A DNA stretch of 32,320 nt, from contig CALPMC020000026.1 in NCBI GenBank assembly GCA_943324565.2, forward strand, positions 1-32,320. Direction: 5' to 3'. The notes beneath the pieces are model-generated. The model made no database searches, was not told the origin of the DNA, and saw only the letters and a program-made list of their open reading frames with translations. This DNA comes from Chitinophaga pinensis. Its GTDB lineage: Bacteria > Bacteroidota > Bacteroidia > Flavobacteriales_D > Crocinitomicaceae. Below, piece after piece: positions 1 through 8,560 of the stretch. How positions within the stretch are numbered: position 1 is the first letter of the stretch; every line of letters begins with the position of its first letter. A program made the position numbers and the translations under genes.

Positions 1-1
1 G

Positions 2-334
2 AGTGATAATTGTCCAGATACGGCTTACCAGCAAATCATTTTCGACAACGATCCATTTTATTATGTGCCGAATACTTTTATTCCAGATGGCGATGGTGTA
101 AATGATGTTTGGAATGTTGTTTTTTCTAGTCCTGAGGACGTCAAGAAATACACGATGCAAATTTTTGACCGTTGGGGAGAATTGGTTTTTGAAACGACAA
201 ACATCTATCAAGGTTGGGACGGAACGTACAGAAATAGCCAATGTCAAGATGGTACTTACGTGTGGAAATTGACCTTTTCTTGGGATGATTACCGCATTTT
301 CCAGAGCTTAGGACACGTGAATTTATTGAGATAG
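2..334 (+). CDS. C-terminal part of a T9SS type B-sorted (gliding motility-associated) secreted protein
   Basis: The reading frame is open from position 2 to the TAG at 332-334, so this is the last 110 residues of a larger protein that begins outside the window. The visible part is a gliding motility-associated C-terminal domain (CHU_C, T9SS type B sorting signal): VPNTFIPDGDGVNDVW, then IFDRWGELVFE, then GWDGTY, QDGTYVWKL and the terminal GHVNLLR. In this family the domain directs export through the type IX secretion system and delivery to the cell surface or medium. Such domains usually end large adhesins or extracellular proteins; nothing of the functional part is visible here. The family call is secure and the role of the whole protein is unknown. 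Confidence 0.93.
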   Translation, partial: SDNCPDTAYQQIIFDNDPFYYVPNTFIPDGDGVNDVWNVVFSSPEDVKKYTMQIFDRWGELVFETTNIYQGWDGTYRNSQCQDGTYVWKLTFSWDDYRIFQSLGHVNLLR

Positions 335-343
335 GGGAGAAGG

Positions 344-402
344 GATTACAGATTGGAAGATTACAAATTGCAGATTTAATTTGCAATCTGTAATCTGCAA
401 TC
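344..402. repeat. Interlocking inverted repeats in a convergent intergenic gap
   Basis: Between two convergent genes the arms GATTACAGATTG (344-355) and CAATCTGTAATC (384-395) are perfect 12-bp complements with a 28-nt loop. A second perfect pair, ATTGCAGATT (367-376) and AATCTGCAAT (392-401), overlaps the right arm, so the two stems exclude each other. A near copy, GATTACAAATTG (359-370), lies between. The position suits a bidirectional transcript end, but there is no clean T-run. The arms look like variants of one short unit repeated in both orientations. Confidence 0.6.
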
Positions 403-422
403 AAATAAACTAGTAATAATCT

Positions 423-1391
423 TTAATAACCAACTTTAGACCTCACTCTTTTCAGAACTTCTTTTGCAACATCTTTTGCTTTTAGCGCTCCGATTTCAAG
501 TGCTTTATCAATCTGAGAAACATCAGCCATTAATTCGTTGAATTTTTTTCTTGGCTCAGCATATTTTAATAAAATCAATTCGTAAAGAGCTTGTTTTGCG
601 TGACCATAACCGTAATTTCCACCCAAATAATTTCCACGCATTATTTCAACTTCCGATTCAGAAGCCAATAATTTGAAGAGTGCAAACGTATGGCAAGTAT
701 CTGGATTTTTAGGTTCCTCAAGAGGAGTACTATCTGAAACAATTGACATAACTTGTTTACGTAAGGCTTTTTCTGGTAAGAAAATATCGATGTAATTTTC
801 GCGTGATTTACTCATTTTTTCACCGTCTGTTCCTGGAATCAACATTGTATCTTCCTGAATTTTTTCTTGAGGCGCAATCAATGTTTCCCCATATTGTAAA
901 TTAAAACGACGAGCAACATCTGCTGCCATTTCTAAGTGTTGTTTTTGGTCTTTTCCAACAGGAACTATTTCGGCATCATATAGCAAAATATCAGCTGCCA
1001 TAAGAATTGGGTAAGTGAATAATCCGCCATTTACATCGTCTAAACGATCCGCTTTGTCTTTAAAACTGTGTGCAAGCGTCATTCGATTGTAAGGGTAGAA
1101 ACAAAGCAAGTACCACATTAATTCGGTTACTTCAGTCACATCACTTTGGCGATAAAAAACTGTCTTTTCAGTATCCAAACCAAAGGCCAACCAAGTTGCT
1201 GCAGTAGCATACGTATTTGAACGCAATTGCTCTCCATCCTTTATTTGAGTTAAAGAATGTAAGTCTGCAATGAATAAAAATGACTCATTTTCTGGTTGTT
1301 GAGCTAAATTAATTGCAGGAATTATCGCACCCAAAATATTACCCAAATGAGGAGTACCTGTGCTTTGAATTCCTGTTAAAATACGTGCCAT
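423..1391 (-). CDS. trpS: Tryptophan--tRNA ligase
   Basis: This class I aminoacyl-tRNA synthetase charges tRNA-Trp in the cytoplasm. At 322 residues it has the usual bacterial TrpRS length. The HIGH-type motif appears as TPHLGN (residues 13-18), the tryptophan-pocket stretch as AADILLYDA, the family block as VGKDQKQHLEM (about 145-155), and the second signature as an intact KMSKS (192-196). I chose the ATG at 1391 (MARILTGIQ), because TrpRS proteins begin just before this strand; an upstream in-frame start at 1424 would add a lysine-rich tail without homology. A promoter-like TTTG-N17-TAATTTTG lies immediately upstream. The gene is convergent with the T9SS gene and divergent from the acyltransferase gene. 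Confidence 0.97.
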   Translation of the reverse strand: MARILTGIQSTGTPHLGNILGAIIPAINLAQQPENESFLFIADLHSLTQIKDGEQLRSNTYATAATWLAFGLDTEKTVFYRQSDVTEVTELMWYLLCFYPYNRMTLAHSFKDKADRLDDVNGGLFTYPILMAADILLYDAEIVPVGKDQKQHLEMAADVARRFNLQYGETLIAPQEKIQEDTMLIPGTDGEKMSKSRENYIDIFLPEKALRKQVMSIVSDSTPLEEPKNPDTCHTFALFKLLASESEVEIMRGNYLGGNYGYGHAKQALYELILLKYAEPRKKFNELMADVSQIDKALEIGALKAKDVAKEVLKRVRSKVGY

Positions 1392-1406
1392 CTTAAACTT
1401 TTTTTT

Positions 1407-1435
1407 CAAAATTAATGATTTCAATTGAATGCAAA
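1407..1435 (-). promoter_or_regulatory. Bacteroidota-type promoter for trpS
   Basis: On the minus strand TTTG (1435-1432) is followed after 17 nt by TAATTTTG (1414-1407), a full match to the TAnnTTTG -7 element. Transcription would start near 1401, giving a leader of about 10 nt before the ATG at 1391. The spacing is slightly short of the favoured 19 nt. Confidence 0.55.
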
Positions 1436-1472
1436 CGTGTATAGTTTCTAATTGAAATTACTATATTTGACT

Positions 1473-2234
1473 ATGAAGACAATTATTGGGGTGTTTGGAT
1501 TGATTTGGAAATTCTATATTGCCATCATTTTTGTGTTTTTTGCAATTTTACTTTATCCTTTCTTCTTTGCCGTTCTTTTTCGTCCACATTGGAAGAAATT
1601 TAGTTTTTACCTCTTCATTTTTTGGAGTTGGATGATGCGAATATTTTGTTTTTATCGCGTTAAAACTATCGAAAATCATGAACTACCAGACGGACCTTAC
1701 GTGATTATCGCCAACCATACTTCTTATTTGGATATTTTCTTTATGTATTCTATTTTGCCAAAACATCCTTTCGTTTTTCTTGGTAAAAGTGAAATTTTAA
1801 ACTATCCGATTATTAGTACCTATTTCAAAAACCTAAATATACCAGTTTATCGTGGAGATAAAAGTAAAGCAGGAAGAAGTTATACACTTGCATCTAAGGC
1901 AGTTGCTGAAGGTTGGTCTTTGGTGATTTTCCCTGAGGGTGGTATTCCTGATCATCAATGTCCGAAAATGGTGCCATTTAAAGATGGGGCATTTAAATTA
2001 GCAAAAGCCCTAAACGTTCCTATAGTTCCTTTAACTTTTACTAATAATTATAAATTGTTTTCTGATCCAACTGAAATTCTTGGGCCTGCAAGACCTGGAG
2101 TTGCAAGATTGTATGTAAATCAGCCTATTTCAATAATGCAAATTCAAGAAATGGAAGTCAATGAATTAAGAAATTTAAGTTTCGAATTAGTGAATGCACC
2201 GATATTAAAAGAATATCCGCATTTGAAGGATTGA
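1473..2234 (+). CDS. plsC: 1-acyl-sn-glycerol-3-phosphate acyltransferase (PlsC/LPLAT family)
   Basis: This membrane enzyme would transfer an acyl chain to the sn-2 position of lysophosphatidic acid in phospholipid synthesis. Of its 253 residues, the first 36 form one or two hydrophobic membrane segments. The catalytic HX4D motif is NHTSYLD (His82, Asp87), followed by IPVYRGD (123-129, the substrate block), FPEGG (153-157) and VPLTF (block IV). All four LPLAT blocks are present. The ATG at 1473 is preferred over an in-frame TTG at 1452, which would add seven residues. A TATATTTG -7-like element ends 3 nt before this ATG, so the transcript may be leaderless, or the true start may be the upstream TTG. 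The exact acyl acceptor cannot be read from sequence. Confidence 0.88.
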   Translation: MKTIIGVFGLIWKFYIAIIFVFFAILLYPFFFAVLFRPHWKKFSFYLFIFWSWMMRIFCFYRVKTIENHELPDGPYVIIANHTSYLDIFFMYSILPKHPFVFLGKSEILNYPIISTYFKNLNIPVYRGDKSKAGRSYTLASKAVAEGWSLVIFPEGGIPDHQCPKMVPFKDGAFKLAKALNVPIVPLTFTNNYKLFSDPTEILGPARPGVARLYVNQPISIMQIQEMEVNELRNLSFELVNAPILKEYPHLKD

Positions 2235-2257
2235 ATCGTTAATTCTATAATTGGTAG

Positions 2258-2265
2258 TACTTTTG
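2258..2265 (+). promoter_or_regulatory. -7 promoter element of the TonB-dependent receptor gene
   Basis: TACTTTTG matches TAnnTTTG exactly and ends 17 nt before the ATG at 2283. The nearest upstream TTG (2231-2233) is 24 nt away, further than the usual 19, so only the -7 box is convincing. Confidence 0.4.
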
Positions 2266-2282
2266 TACTTCAAATTTAAGTA

Positions 2283-4655
2283 ATGAATTTTAGTTGTAAA
2301 GGTGTTGCTTTCGCAATGTTTGTTTTAGTACTTGTAAGTCAGTCTTTTATAGCCCAAAATTTACAAACGATAAAAGGAACCATTTCTGACAAACAATCGC
2401 AGCAAATCATTTTTGGTGCAACCATTCAAATTTTAGAATCTAGTCCTTTAAAAATTTCAAAAACAGACGCAAATGGAAATTATAGAATTTCGGATATTGC
2501 TCCTGGTCGCTATATCTTAAGAATTTCGTATTCAGGCTATAAAGAAGCAACTATTTCAAATATCATTGTATCTTCAGGCAAGGAAACGATTTTGGATATT
2601 CAGTTAGAAGAATCCATTGCTGAAATTGGCGAAGTAACAGTTCAATTTAAAAAGAACGGCTTAAATAATGAATTGACGAGTGTGAGTGGTCGTTCTTTTT
2701 CAATGGAGGAAGTGAATCGTTACGCTGGTGGACGTTCAGATCCAGCTCGATTAGCAGCTAATTTTGCTGGAGTAAGTTCTCCTGACGATACGCGTAATGA
2801 TTTGGTTATTAGAGGGAATTCTCCAGTTGGTGTTTTGTGGCGAATTGAAGGTTTAAATGTTTCAAACCCCAATCATTTTTCAACAATAGGAACAACGGGT
2901 GGACCTGTTTCAGCGATAAATACCAATTTACTTCGCAATTCAGATTTCATGACTTCTGCTTTTCCAGCGGAATATGGAAACGCAAACGCTGGTGTTTTTG
3001 ATTTAGGCTTAAGAAATGGTAATAGCGAAAAAAGAGAACATACATTCCAATTTGGTGTTTTGACAGGTATCGAATTAGTGACCGAAGGACCGATTAAAAA
3101 AGATAATGGCTCATCGTATTTGGTGGCATATCGCTATGGCTTTTCGAGTGTCGCTCAGTCGATTGGTTTACCTATAGGAACTGCCGCAACGCCTTATTAT
3201 CAAGATTTTTCGTTTAAAATCAATACTGGAAATACGAAGATTGGCAAGTTTACATTTTTTGGTATTGGAGCGTTAAGTAGAATTGATTTTAAACATGATA
3301 AAGTTGACAGTACAGATCTTTTTGCTATTCCTAATCGCGACAGTTATTTTACGAGTGAAATTGGTTTGCTCGGAGTTAAAAACGTTATTCGAGTAAATGA
3401 AAAATCTTATTTTAATACAGTTGTTGGTGTCAATTATGCAGGTTCAAGTTATTTACAAGACAGTTTAAATCCAGTAAAAGAACCTATTCGTACGATTGAT
3501 AATTTGACAAATCGAGCAAATTTCACTTTAAACTCTTCCTTTAATTCAAAAATTAGTGCCAAATTATTTATTAAAACAGGAATAATCGCGGAACTATTAT
3601 CGATTAAATTGAAGTATCGAAATAGAGAAAATTCGGTAGAATGGATAGAGTATTGGAATACGAATCAAAAAACAGGATTAATTCAAGCTTACGTTCACTC
3701 GAAATATAATTTCACTAACGATTTGACGTTGAATCTAGGTTTACATACACAACTTTTGACACTTAATAATTCATACGCCATTGAGCCAAGGGTTGGAGTG
3801 AAGTACCAATTTTCGAAAAGTAGCACTCTTAGTTTTGGTTATGGTATGCACAGTCAAATGCAACCTTTAGATGCTTATTTTTTCCAATCATTTAATCAAG
3901 GAGTTGCCCAGCAATTAAATCGAGGAATGGATTTCTCTCGAAGTCAGCAAGTTGTGTTGGGTTATGAAATTCTTCCGTTTAAAAGTTGGCGATTTAAGAC
4001 AGAAATTTATTATCAATATTTGAGCAAAGTGCCAGTTCAAAAAAATCCTACAAGTTATTCCATGTTGAATGCAGGTGCGACCTTCTTTCCGAACGATAAA
4101 ACTGATTTAGTAAATGAAGGAACGGGCGAAAACTATGGAGTTGAACTAACTATCGAACGATTTTTCAGCAAAGGTTTTTATGGTTTAATTACAGGCTCAA
4201 GATATGAATCTAAATACATTTCTTCTGATGGAATCAAGCGCAACACAGCTTTCAATGGTCGTTATGTTTACAATGTTCTAATCGGAAAAGAGTTCAAAGT
4301 TGGTAAGGAAAAGCGAAACGCAATAGCACTTGACGTTAAGTTCACGCATGCAGGAGGAAGATATTACACGCCTATCAATTTGGAGTTGTCTCAATTGGTT
4401 CAATTTCAAGTTAATAAGGGTGATGCATACGCTTATTCGGAGAAATATTCTGATTTCTTAAGATTGGACGTGAAGCTCGGTTATACGATGAATTCTAAAA
4501 AACGTAAAATTTCACAATCTTTGTCTTTTGATGTGAATAATGTAACGAACAGAAAAAACATTTTCGCTGAACGATTTAATCCGAGCACGAATAGCATTAA
4601 CATTGCCTATCAAATTGGATTTTTCCCAAATTTCGTTTATCGATTGCAGTTTTAG
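2283..4655 (+). CDS. TonB-dependent receptor with N-terminal carboxypeptidase-regulatory-like domain
   Basis: This 790-residue outer membrane receptor belongs to the Bacteroidota type in which an Ig-like CarboxypepD_reg domain precedes the plug. A signal peptide occupies residues 1-24 (hydrophobic core FAMFVLVLVSQSF, cleavage likely after IAQ). A CarboxypepD_reg-like domain follows at about 27-115 (KGTISD, TDANGNYRISDIAPGRY). The plug spans about 120-250 (VIRGNSP, PAEYGNANAG). The remainder is a beta-barrel ending in an aromatic residue (VYRLQF). Such proteins import scarce substrates (metal chelates, glycans, peptides) using TonB energy, or act as orphan outer membrane proteins. There is no adjacent SusD-like gene, so a SusC-type glycan role is not supported and the substrate is unknown. 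Confidence 0.92.
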   Translation: MNFSCKGVAFAMFVLVLVSQSFIAQNLQTIKGTISDKQSQQIIFGATIQILESSPLKISKTDANGNYRISDIAPGRYILRISYSGYKEATISNIIVSSGKETILDIQLEESIAEIGEVTVQFKKNGLNNELTSVSGRSFSMEEVNRYAGGRSDPARLAANFAGVSSPDDTRNDLVIRGNSPVGVLWRIEGLNVSNPNHFSTIGTTGGPVSAINTNLLRNSDFMTSAFPAEYGNANAGVFDLGLRNGNSEKREHTFQFGVLTGIELVTEGPIKKDNGSSYLVAYRYGFSSVAQSIGLPIGTAATPYYQDFSFKINTGNTKIGKFTFFGIGALSRIDFKHDKVDSTDLFAIPNRDSYFTSEIGLLGVKNVIRVNEKSYFNTVVGVNYAGSSYLQDSLNPVKEPIRTIDNLTNRANFTLNSSFNSKISAKLFIKTGIIAELLSIKLKYRNRENSVEWIEYWNTNQKTGLIQAYVHSKYNFTNDLTLNLGLHTQLLTLNNSYAIEPRVGVKYQFSKSSTLSFGYGMHSQMQPLDAYFFQSFNQGVAQQLNRGMDFSRSQQVVLGYEILPFKSWRFKTEIYYQYLSKVPVQKNPTSYSMLNAGATFFPNDKTDLVNEGTGENYGVELTIERFFSKGFYGLITGSRYESKYISSDGIKRNTAFNGRYVYNVLIGKEFKVGKEKRNAIALDVKFTHAGGRYYTPINLELSQLVQFQVNKGDAYAYSEKYSDFLRLDVKLGYTMNSKKRKISQSLSFDVNNVTNRKNIFAERFNPSTNSINIAYQIGFFPNFVYRLQF

Positions 4656-4657
4656 AA

Positions 4658-4682
4658 AAGATTATTACCGCAAAATAATCTT
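4658..4682. terminator. Bidirectional hairpin between convergent genes
   Basis: AAGATTATT (4658-4666) and AATAATCTT (4674-4682) form a perfect 9-bp stem with a 7-nt loop. It sits 2 nt after the receptor stop and 4 nt from the comEC stop on the other strand. The following sequence is AT-rich with short T-runs, so it could end transcription from both sides. Confidence 0.6.
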
Positions 4683-4686
4683 GGAA

Positions 4687-6621
4687 TTATTTTAATTCAA
4701 TAATTTTCGATCCACTCGAAAGTGACTTTTTGTTTTCCACCCAAGGCATTGCTAAATCATTTTTTGAAATTTGATTTTTATTTGAATAATGTATGGTGTA
4801 TTTCATTGAATCAATCTCCAAAATTCTACCTTGATTCGATTTTGAAATACTAACATTTTGATTGTCAATTTTTAAATTAGCATTTTTCTTATGAATAGAT
4901 ACATATTTAACTTCGCCGGGATAGTTTTTCAAATAAGAAGAAACAGTAAATTTTACTTTATCCAATTTTTCAACTGGCGTATCATAAAAACAAACGATAT
5001 CGGATTTGTTCTTAACAGTGATAACTAATTGATTATTATTGAAAATACAAATATGTTTTGCTTGTAAGTTTTCATAGCGTTGGTAAACAATAAGACCCAA
5101 AATAAGTAGAAACGAAGCCGCACTAACTTTCCATATTTTTGTTCTAGGTAATTGATTTACAACTAGAAACAAAACATAAGTTAGTAGACAGGTTGTTAAA
5201 AAAGAAAATGTAAATCCGTAAGCAACAGCTCCGGGTAATTGTTCAATCCAAACTAAAAATTGATACATTAAATAAATACTAACGAAAAGTCCAAAGCCAA
5301 TAACAGTATTAATAATTGGAACAAAACTAAAAGCAAAAAGTGCGATTCCTCCACCTAAAATGACACCTGAAAACAACATAATCCCGAGGTTCGCAACTGC
5401 AAAATAATTCGGAAATTGATGAAAATAATAGAGTGAAAGTGGAACAGTCATGAATTGTGCGGAAAGACCAACTGCTGTACCTTCCCAGAAAAATTTAATG
5501 ATTTTGTTTTTCGTTGGTACCCAATTCGTAACCTGTTTATTGAAAGTAAAAATCCCAAGCATCGCGATATAGGAAAGTTGAAAACCAATATCAAATAAAT
5601 ACAAAGGTTGAAAAATCAAAAGAACAAATGCGGTAAAGAATAAAGTATTGATTGGGTTATAGTTTCGTCCCATTATTTGAGCTAATGCTAAAACTGAAAA
5701 CATAAAAACAGCCCGAATAACACTTGGCGAAAAACCTGTCATTAGCGCATAAATCCAAAGAATACCAACAACGATAATAACTGCTTGTTTACGTTTAATG
5801 TATTTCCCAAAAAGCTTAAAAAAACCCAGAAAGATTGGAAGCATTATCCCTACGTGTAAACCTGAAACAGCTAAGGCATGCATAGCACCTGTTGCAGTAA
5901 ACGCATTTCTAATTTCAGAGTCAATAAGTGATTTGTCACCAAGAATTAAGGCAGTTCCAATTGCCAATTCTTCACCATCTAAATAGGTATCTAATATTGA
6001 AATAAAAAGTACATTTAAGTCAGTTATAAAATCGTAAAAAGTATTATTGGGTACTTTGTCAAGAAATTGAAAGTCAGCTTCTTGAAAGAAACACATTTCT
6101 TTTATTCCTTTACTTTTCCAGAATAATTGTAAATCAAAGTCTCCAGGATTGTTTTTATTTTCAATTGGAAATAAGGTAGTTGCCACTTGTAGAACATCGT
6201 ATTTATTGATCGCTTGTTTTGTTTCAGCGTAGAAAACCACACGCTTTTTACTTGCTTTCAATTTATTATCTTCTAAATGGCAAATTTGAGCAACACCTTT
6301 TGACCAACCTTCTTTTTTCTGATATTCATCAACTCGGAGTATTAAAACTCCATCTGATTTTTTTTCTTCAAAATGTATGTAATTGTAATTTTCTAAAGCT
6401 ATATATCCTAAGCAAATAAAGGAAATAGAGGTGAAAATTATAAAATAACGTTGAAGGTGTTTTCTTAAAATAATAAAAATAATAGCAGTTGAAATGGCAA
6501 GTATTGGAAATAAAATGCTTAATTCTTTACTGGCATAAAAGAAATTCAAAATTATTCCAAGCATCAAAAAACAACTCAAAAAAGCAAAAGGAAATCGATG
6601 AAAGGATGGAAATTTTATCAT
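4687..6621 (-). CDS. comEC: ComEC/Rec2-family DNA uptake channel protein lacking the metallo-beta-lactamase domain
   Basis: ComEC forms the inner membrane channel for single-stranded DNA during natural transformation. This 644-residue protein has N-terminal membrane helices (about 10-78), a soluble DUF4131-type region ending in the typical NPGDFD...KGI stretch (158-173), and then the Competence domain with the hallmark SGLHVG (253-258) followed by many hydrophobic helices to about residue 520. The last 120 or so residues are soluble and show no HxHxDH metal site, so the C-terminal metallo-beta-lactamase domain of longer ComEC proteins is absent. The start overlaps the recQ stop as ATGA, indicating translational coupling. 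Family assignment is firm. Active DNA uptake is an inference, as no other competence genes are in the window. Confidence 0.9.
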   Translation of the reverse strand: MIKFPSFHRFPFAFLSCFLMLGIILNFFYASKELSILFPILAISTAIIFIILRKHLQRYFIIFTSISFICLGYIALENYNYIHFEEKKSDGVLILRVDEYQKKEGWSKGVAQICHLEDNKLKASKKRVVFYAETKQAINKYDVLQVATTLFPIENKNNPGDFDLQLFWKSKGIKEMCFFQEADFQFLDKVPNNTFYDFITDLNVLFISILDTYLDGEELAIGTALILGDKSLIDSEIRNAFTATGAMHALAVSGLHVGIMLPIFLGFFKLFGKYIKRKQAVIIVVGILWIYALMTGFSPSVIRAVFMFSVLALAQIMGRNYNPINTLFFTAFVLLIFQPLYLFDIGFQLSYIAMLGIFTFNKQVTNWVPTKNKIIKFFWEGTAVGLSAQFMTVPLSLYYFHQFPNYFAVANLGIMLFSGVILGGGIALFAFSFVPIINTVIGFGLFVSIYLMYQFLVWIEQLPGAVAYGFTFSFLTTCLLTYVLFLVVNQLPRTKIWKVSAASFLLILGLIVYQRYENLQAKHICIFNNNQLVITVKNKSDIVCFYDTPVEKLDKVKFTVSSYLKNYPGEVKYVSIHKKNANLKIDNQNVSISKSNQGRILEIDSMKYTIHYSNKNQISKNDLAMPWVENKKSLSSGSKIIELK

Positions 6622-8492
6622 TTTTCTGCGCTATAATTCCCATTTTCGTATCGCACGCGTTCTTCTTTAACTAATTTGCGCAACATACTAGTTAATTCAT
6701 CTTCTTCACTTCTAAAATAACCTTTAACTTCTTGAATATTTGTTGGTTTTTGAAGAAATCTAATTAATTCTTTTTCATTCAAATTCTTGTTTTTGTATTT
6801 TGTTAGGCAGGCATCACATTTTCCGCATTCATTTGTTTGTTGTCCAAAATAGCCAATAAGTAATTGAGCACGGCATTTTTCACCTTCACAAAACTCCAAC
6901 ATATAATTCGCTTTGTCAATGGCAGTTATTTTTCGATCATGAAAAATTTCTGGTTTCAATGAAAAATCAGCATCTGCCAAACGTTCTATTAAAAAGGTTA
7001 TGGAAGGTAAATTACTTCTCCAACTAACATCTAAAATACCAAATTTTTGAATTTCATCAATTTGCTTTTTAAATTCCTGCTCACTTATTTTCAGTCGTTT
7101 ACATATCTCTGACTCATGAATAGCTTGATAAGTTTCAAAAACACCAGAGTAGGAACGAGTCAAGATTGAAGTAATCGGATAATATTTTTCATGGCTGATT
7201 TGAAAATTGTATAAATCTCGATTTTCAACCGTAAATTTTATTTTAGTTGGATGATAAAATCCCTCTGAAAGTAAGATGTTCCCATTGGATTCCAATAACT
7301 TAAGTGAATTATAAAGAACAGTATATTCTATATTAAATTGTTTACAGACGTACTTTAAATCTATTGGATAACTTTCGTCTTTTCCAGAACCTATTGCAAT
7401 TTTTAAGTGGTTACAAATTGCACGATAACAATGCATAACCGTTTCCTTGTATGGATATTTCTTTTCAATTTGCTCCAATAAATTCTTACCATCATTGGGA
7501 GCATAGTAAGCAATAGCAATCGACTCTTTTCCATCGCGACCACCACGTCCTGCTTCTTGGAAATAGGCTTCTGGTGATGCTGGAATTTCGTAATGTATAA
7601 CAAAACGCACATTTGGTTTATCTATTCCCATTCCAAAAGCGTTTGTTGCGACAATGATTTTTATTCGTTCACTGAGCCAAAAATTCAACATCTGACTGCG
7701 TTCTTCTGCGTTCATCCCACCGTGGTAAACTCCACAATTAATTCCGTTAGCGATTAGTATTTTCGCTACATCTTTAACGCTTTTTCGTGTTTGACAATAA
7801 ACAATTCCAACATCATTTGATTTTTTACAATAGTCAATAATATTTTGAATTTTATTTTCTGTTGGGTAAACGGTATAAGTCAGATTTTTACGTTCAAATG
7901 AAGCTTCGTGAATTTGAGGTTTATGAAGCTTTAGTTTTTCGATGATGTCAGCTCGAACTTTTTCATTCGCAGTTGCGGTTAAAGCAAGAAATGGAACTTC
8001 TGGATGTATTTCTCTCAAATCTGAAATACTTGTAAAAGCTGGACGGAAATCATGACCCCATTCAGAAATGCAATGCGCTTCATCTACCACAATTAGCCCA
8101 ACTTGCATTCGCTTGAAGCGCTCTATAAACAGAGGTGTTTTTAATCGCTCTGGCGAGGTGTATAAAAAATCTAAACCTCCAAAACGTGCATTATCCAAAG
8201 TGATGTCAATATCTCGATAGGACATTCCACTTGTAATAGCTTTTGCACGAATTCCTGCTTTTTCTAAGTTGATAACTTGGTCTTGCATTAAAGCAATCAA
8301 AGGAGAAATAACGATTGTAAGTCCTTCACGTGCTAAACCTGGAACTTGAAAACAAATTGATTTCCCACCACCAGTAGGCAATAAAGCAAGGACATCGTGG
8401 CCATTTATCGCATCATCAACAATTTCTTCTTGCATTGGTCGAAAGGAATCAAAACCCCAATATTTCGATAATATTTCAATGCTTTTTTTCAC
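6618..8492 (-). CDS. recQ: RecQ-family ATP-dependent DNA helicase
   Basis: This is a 3'-5' superfamily 2 helicase acting in recombination and fork repair. Visible motifs are motif 0 around FRPMQEEIV (17-25), Walker A LLPTGGGKS (37-45), DEAH (137-140) with the RecQ-specific CISEWGHDFR loop, LTATA (171-175), and motif VI QEAGRGGRDG (312-321). A four-cysteine zinc site lies at 535-562 (Cys535, Cys540, and CGKCDAC). About 180 residues with winged-helix character separate the helicase core from this zinc site, unlike E. coli RecQ, and there is no clear HRDC domain. The start is GTG at 8492: an in-frame stop lies just upstream with no ATG between, and the next Met would delete part of motif 0. The gene is coupled to comEC. 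Confidence 0.93.
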   Translation of the reverse strand: MKKSIEILSKYWGFDSFRPMQEEIVDDAINGHDVLALLPTGGGKSICFQVPGLAREGLTIVISPLIALMQDQVINLEKAGIRAKAITSGMSYRDIDITLDNARFGGLDFLYTSPERLKTPLFIERFKRMQVGLIVVDEAHCISEWGHDFRPAFTSISDLREIHPEVPFLALTATANEKVRADIIEKLKLHKPQIHEASFERKNLTYTVYPTENKIQNIIDYCKKSNDVGIVYCQTRKSVKDVAKILIANGINCGVYHGGMNAEERSQMLNFWLSERIKIIVATNAFGMGIDKPNVRFVIHYEIPASPEAYFQEAGRGGRDGKESIAIAYYAPNDGKNLLEQIEKKYPYKETVMHCYRAICNHLKIAIGSGKDESYPIDLKYVCKQFNIEYTVLYNSLKLLESNGNILLSEGFYHPTKIKFTVENRDLYNFQISHEKYYPITSILTRSYSGVFETYQAIHESEICKRLKISEQEFKKQIDEIQKFGILDVSWRSNLPSITFLIERLADADFSLKPEIFHDRKITAIDKANYMLEFCEGEKCRAQLLIGYFGQQTNECGKCDACLTKYKNKNLNEKELIRFLQKPTNIQEVKGYFRSEEDELTSMLRKLVKEERVRYENGNYSAEK

Positions 8493-8527
8493 GTTAATGA
8501 TTTTTTAAACACAACTAATTTGTTAGA

Positions 8528-8560
8528 TAAAGGTAGAAAAATTAGTTATTGTTTCACAAA
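8528..8560 (-). promoter_or_regulatory. Candidate promoter for recQ-comEC
   Basis: On the minus strand TTTG (8560-8557) lies within the last codons of the upstream CotH-domain gene. After 21 nt comes TACCTTTA (8535-8528), seven of eight positions of TAnnTTTG. It would start transcription about 30 nt before the GTG start of recQ. Confidence 0.4.

Noticed and set aside
1392-1424. Eleven-residue N-terminal extension of TrpRS
   Set aside because: The extension is lysine-rich with no counterpart in TrpRS proteins, and it would remove the promoter spacing that fits the ATG at 1391.
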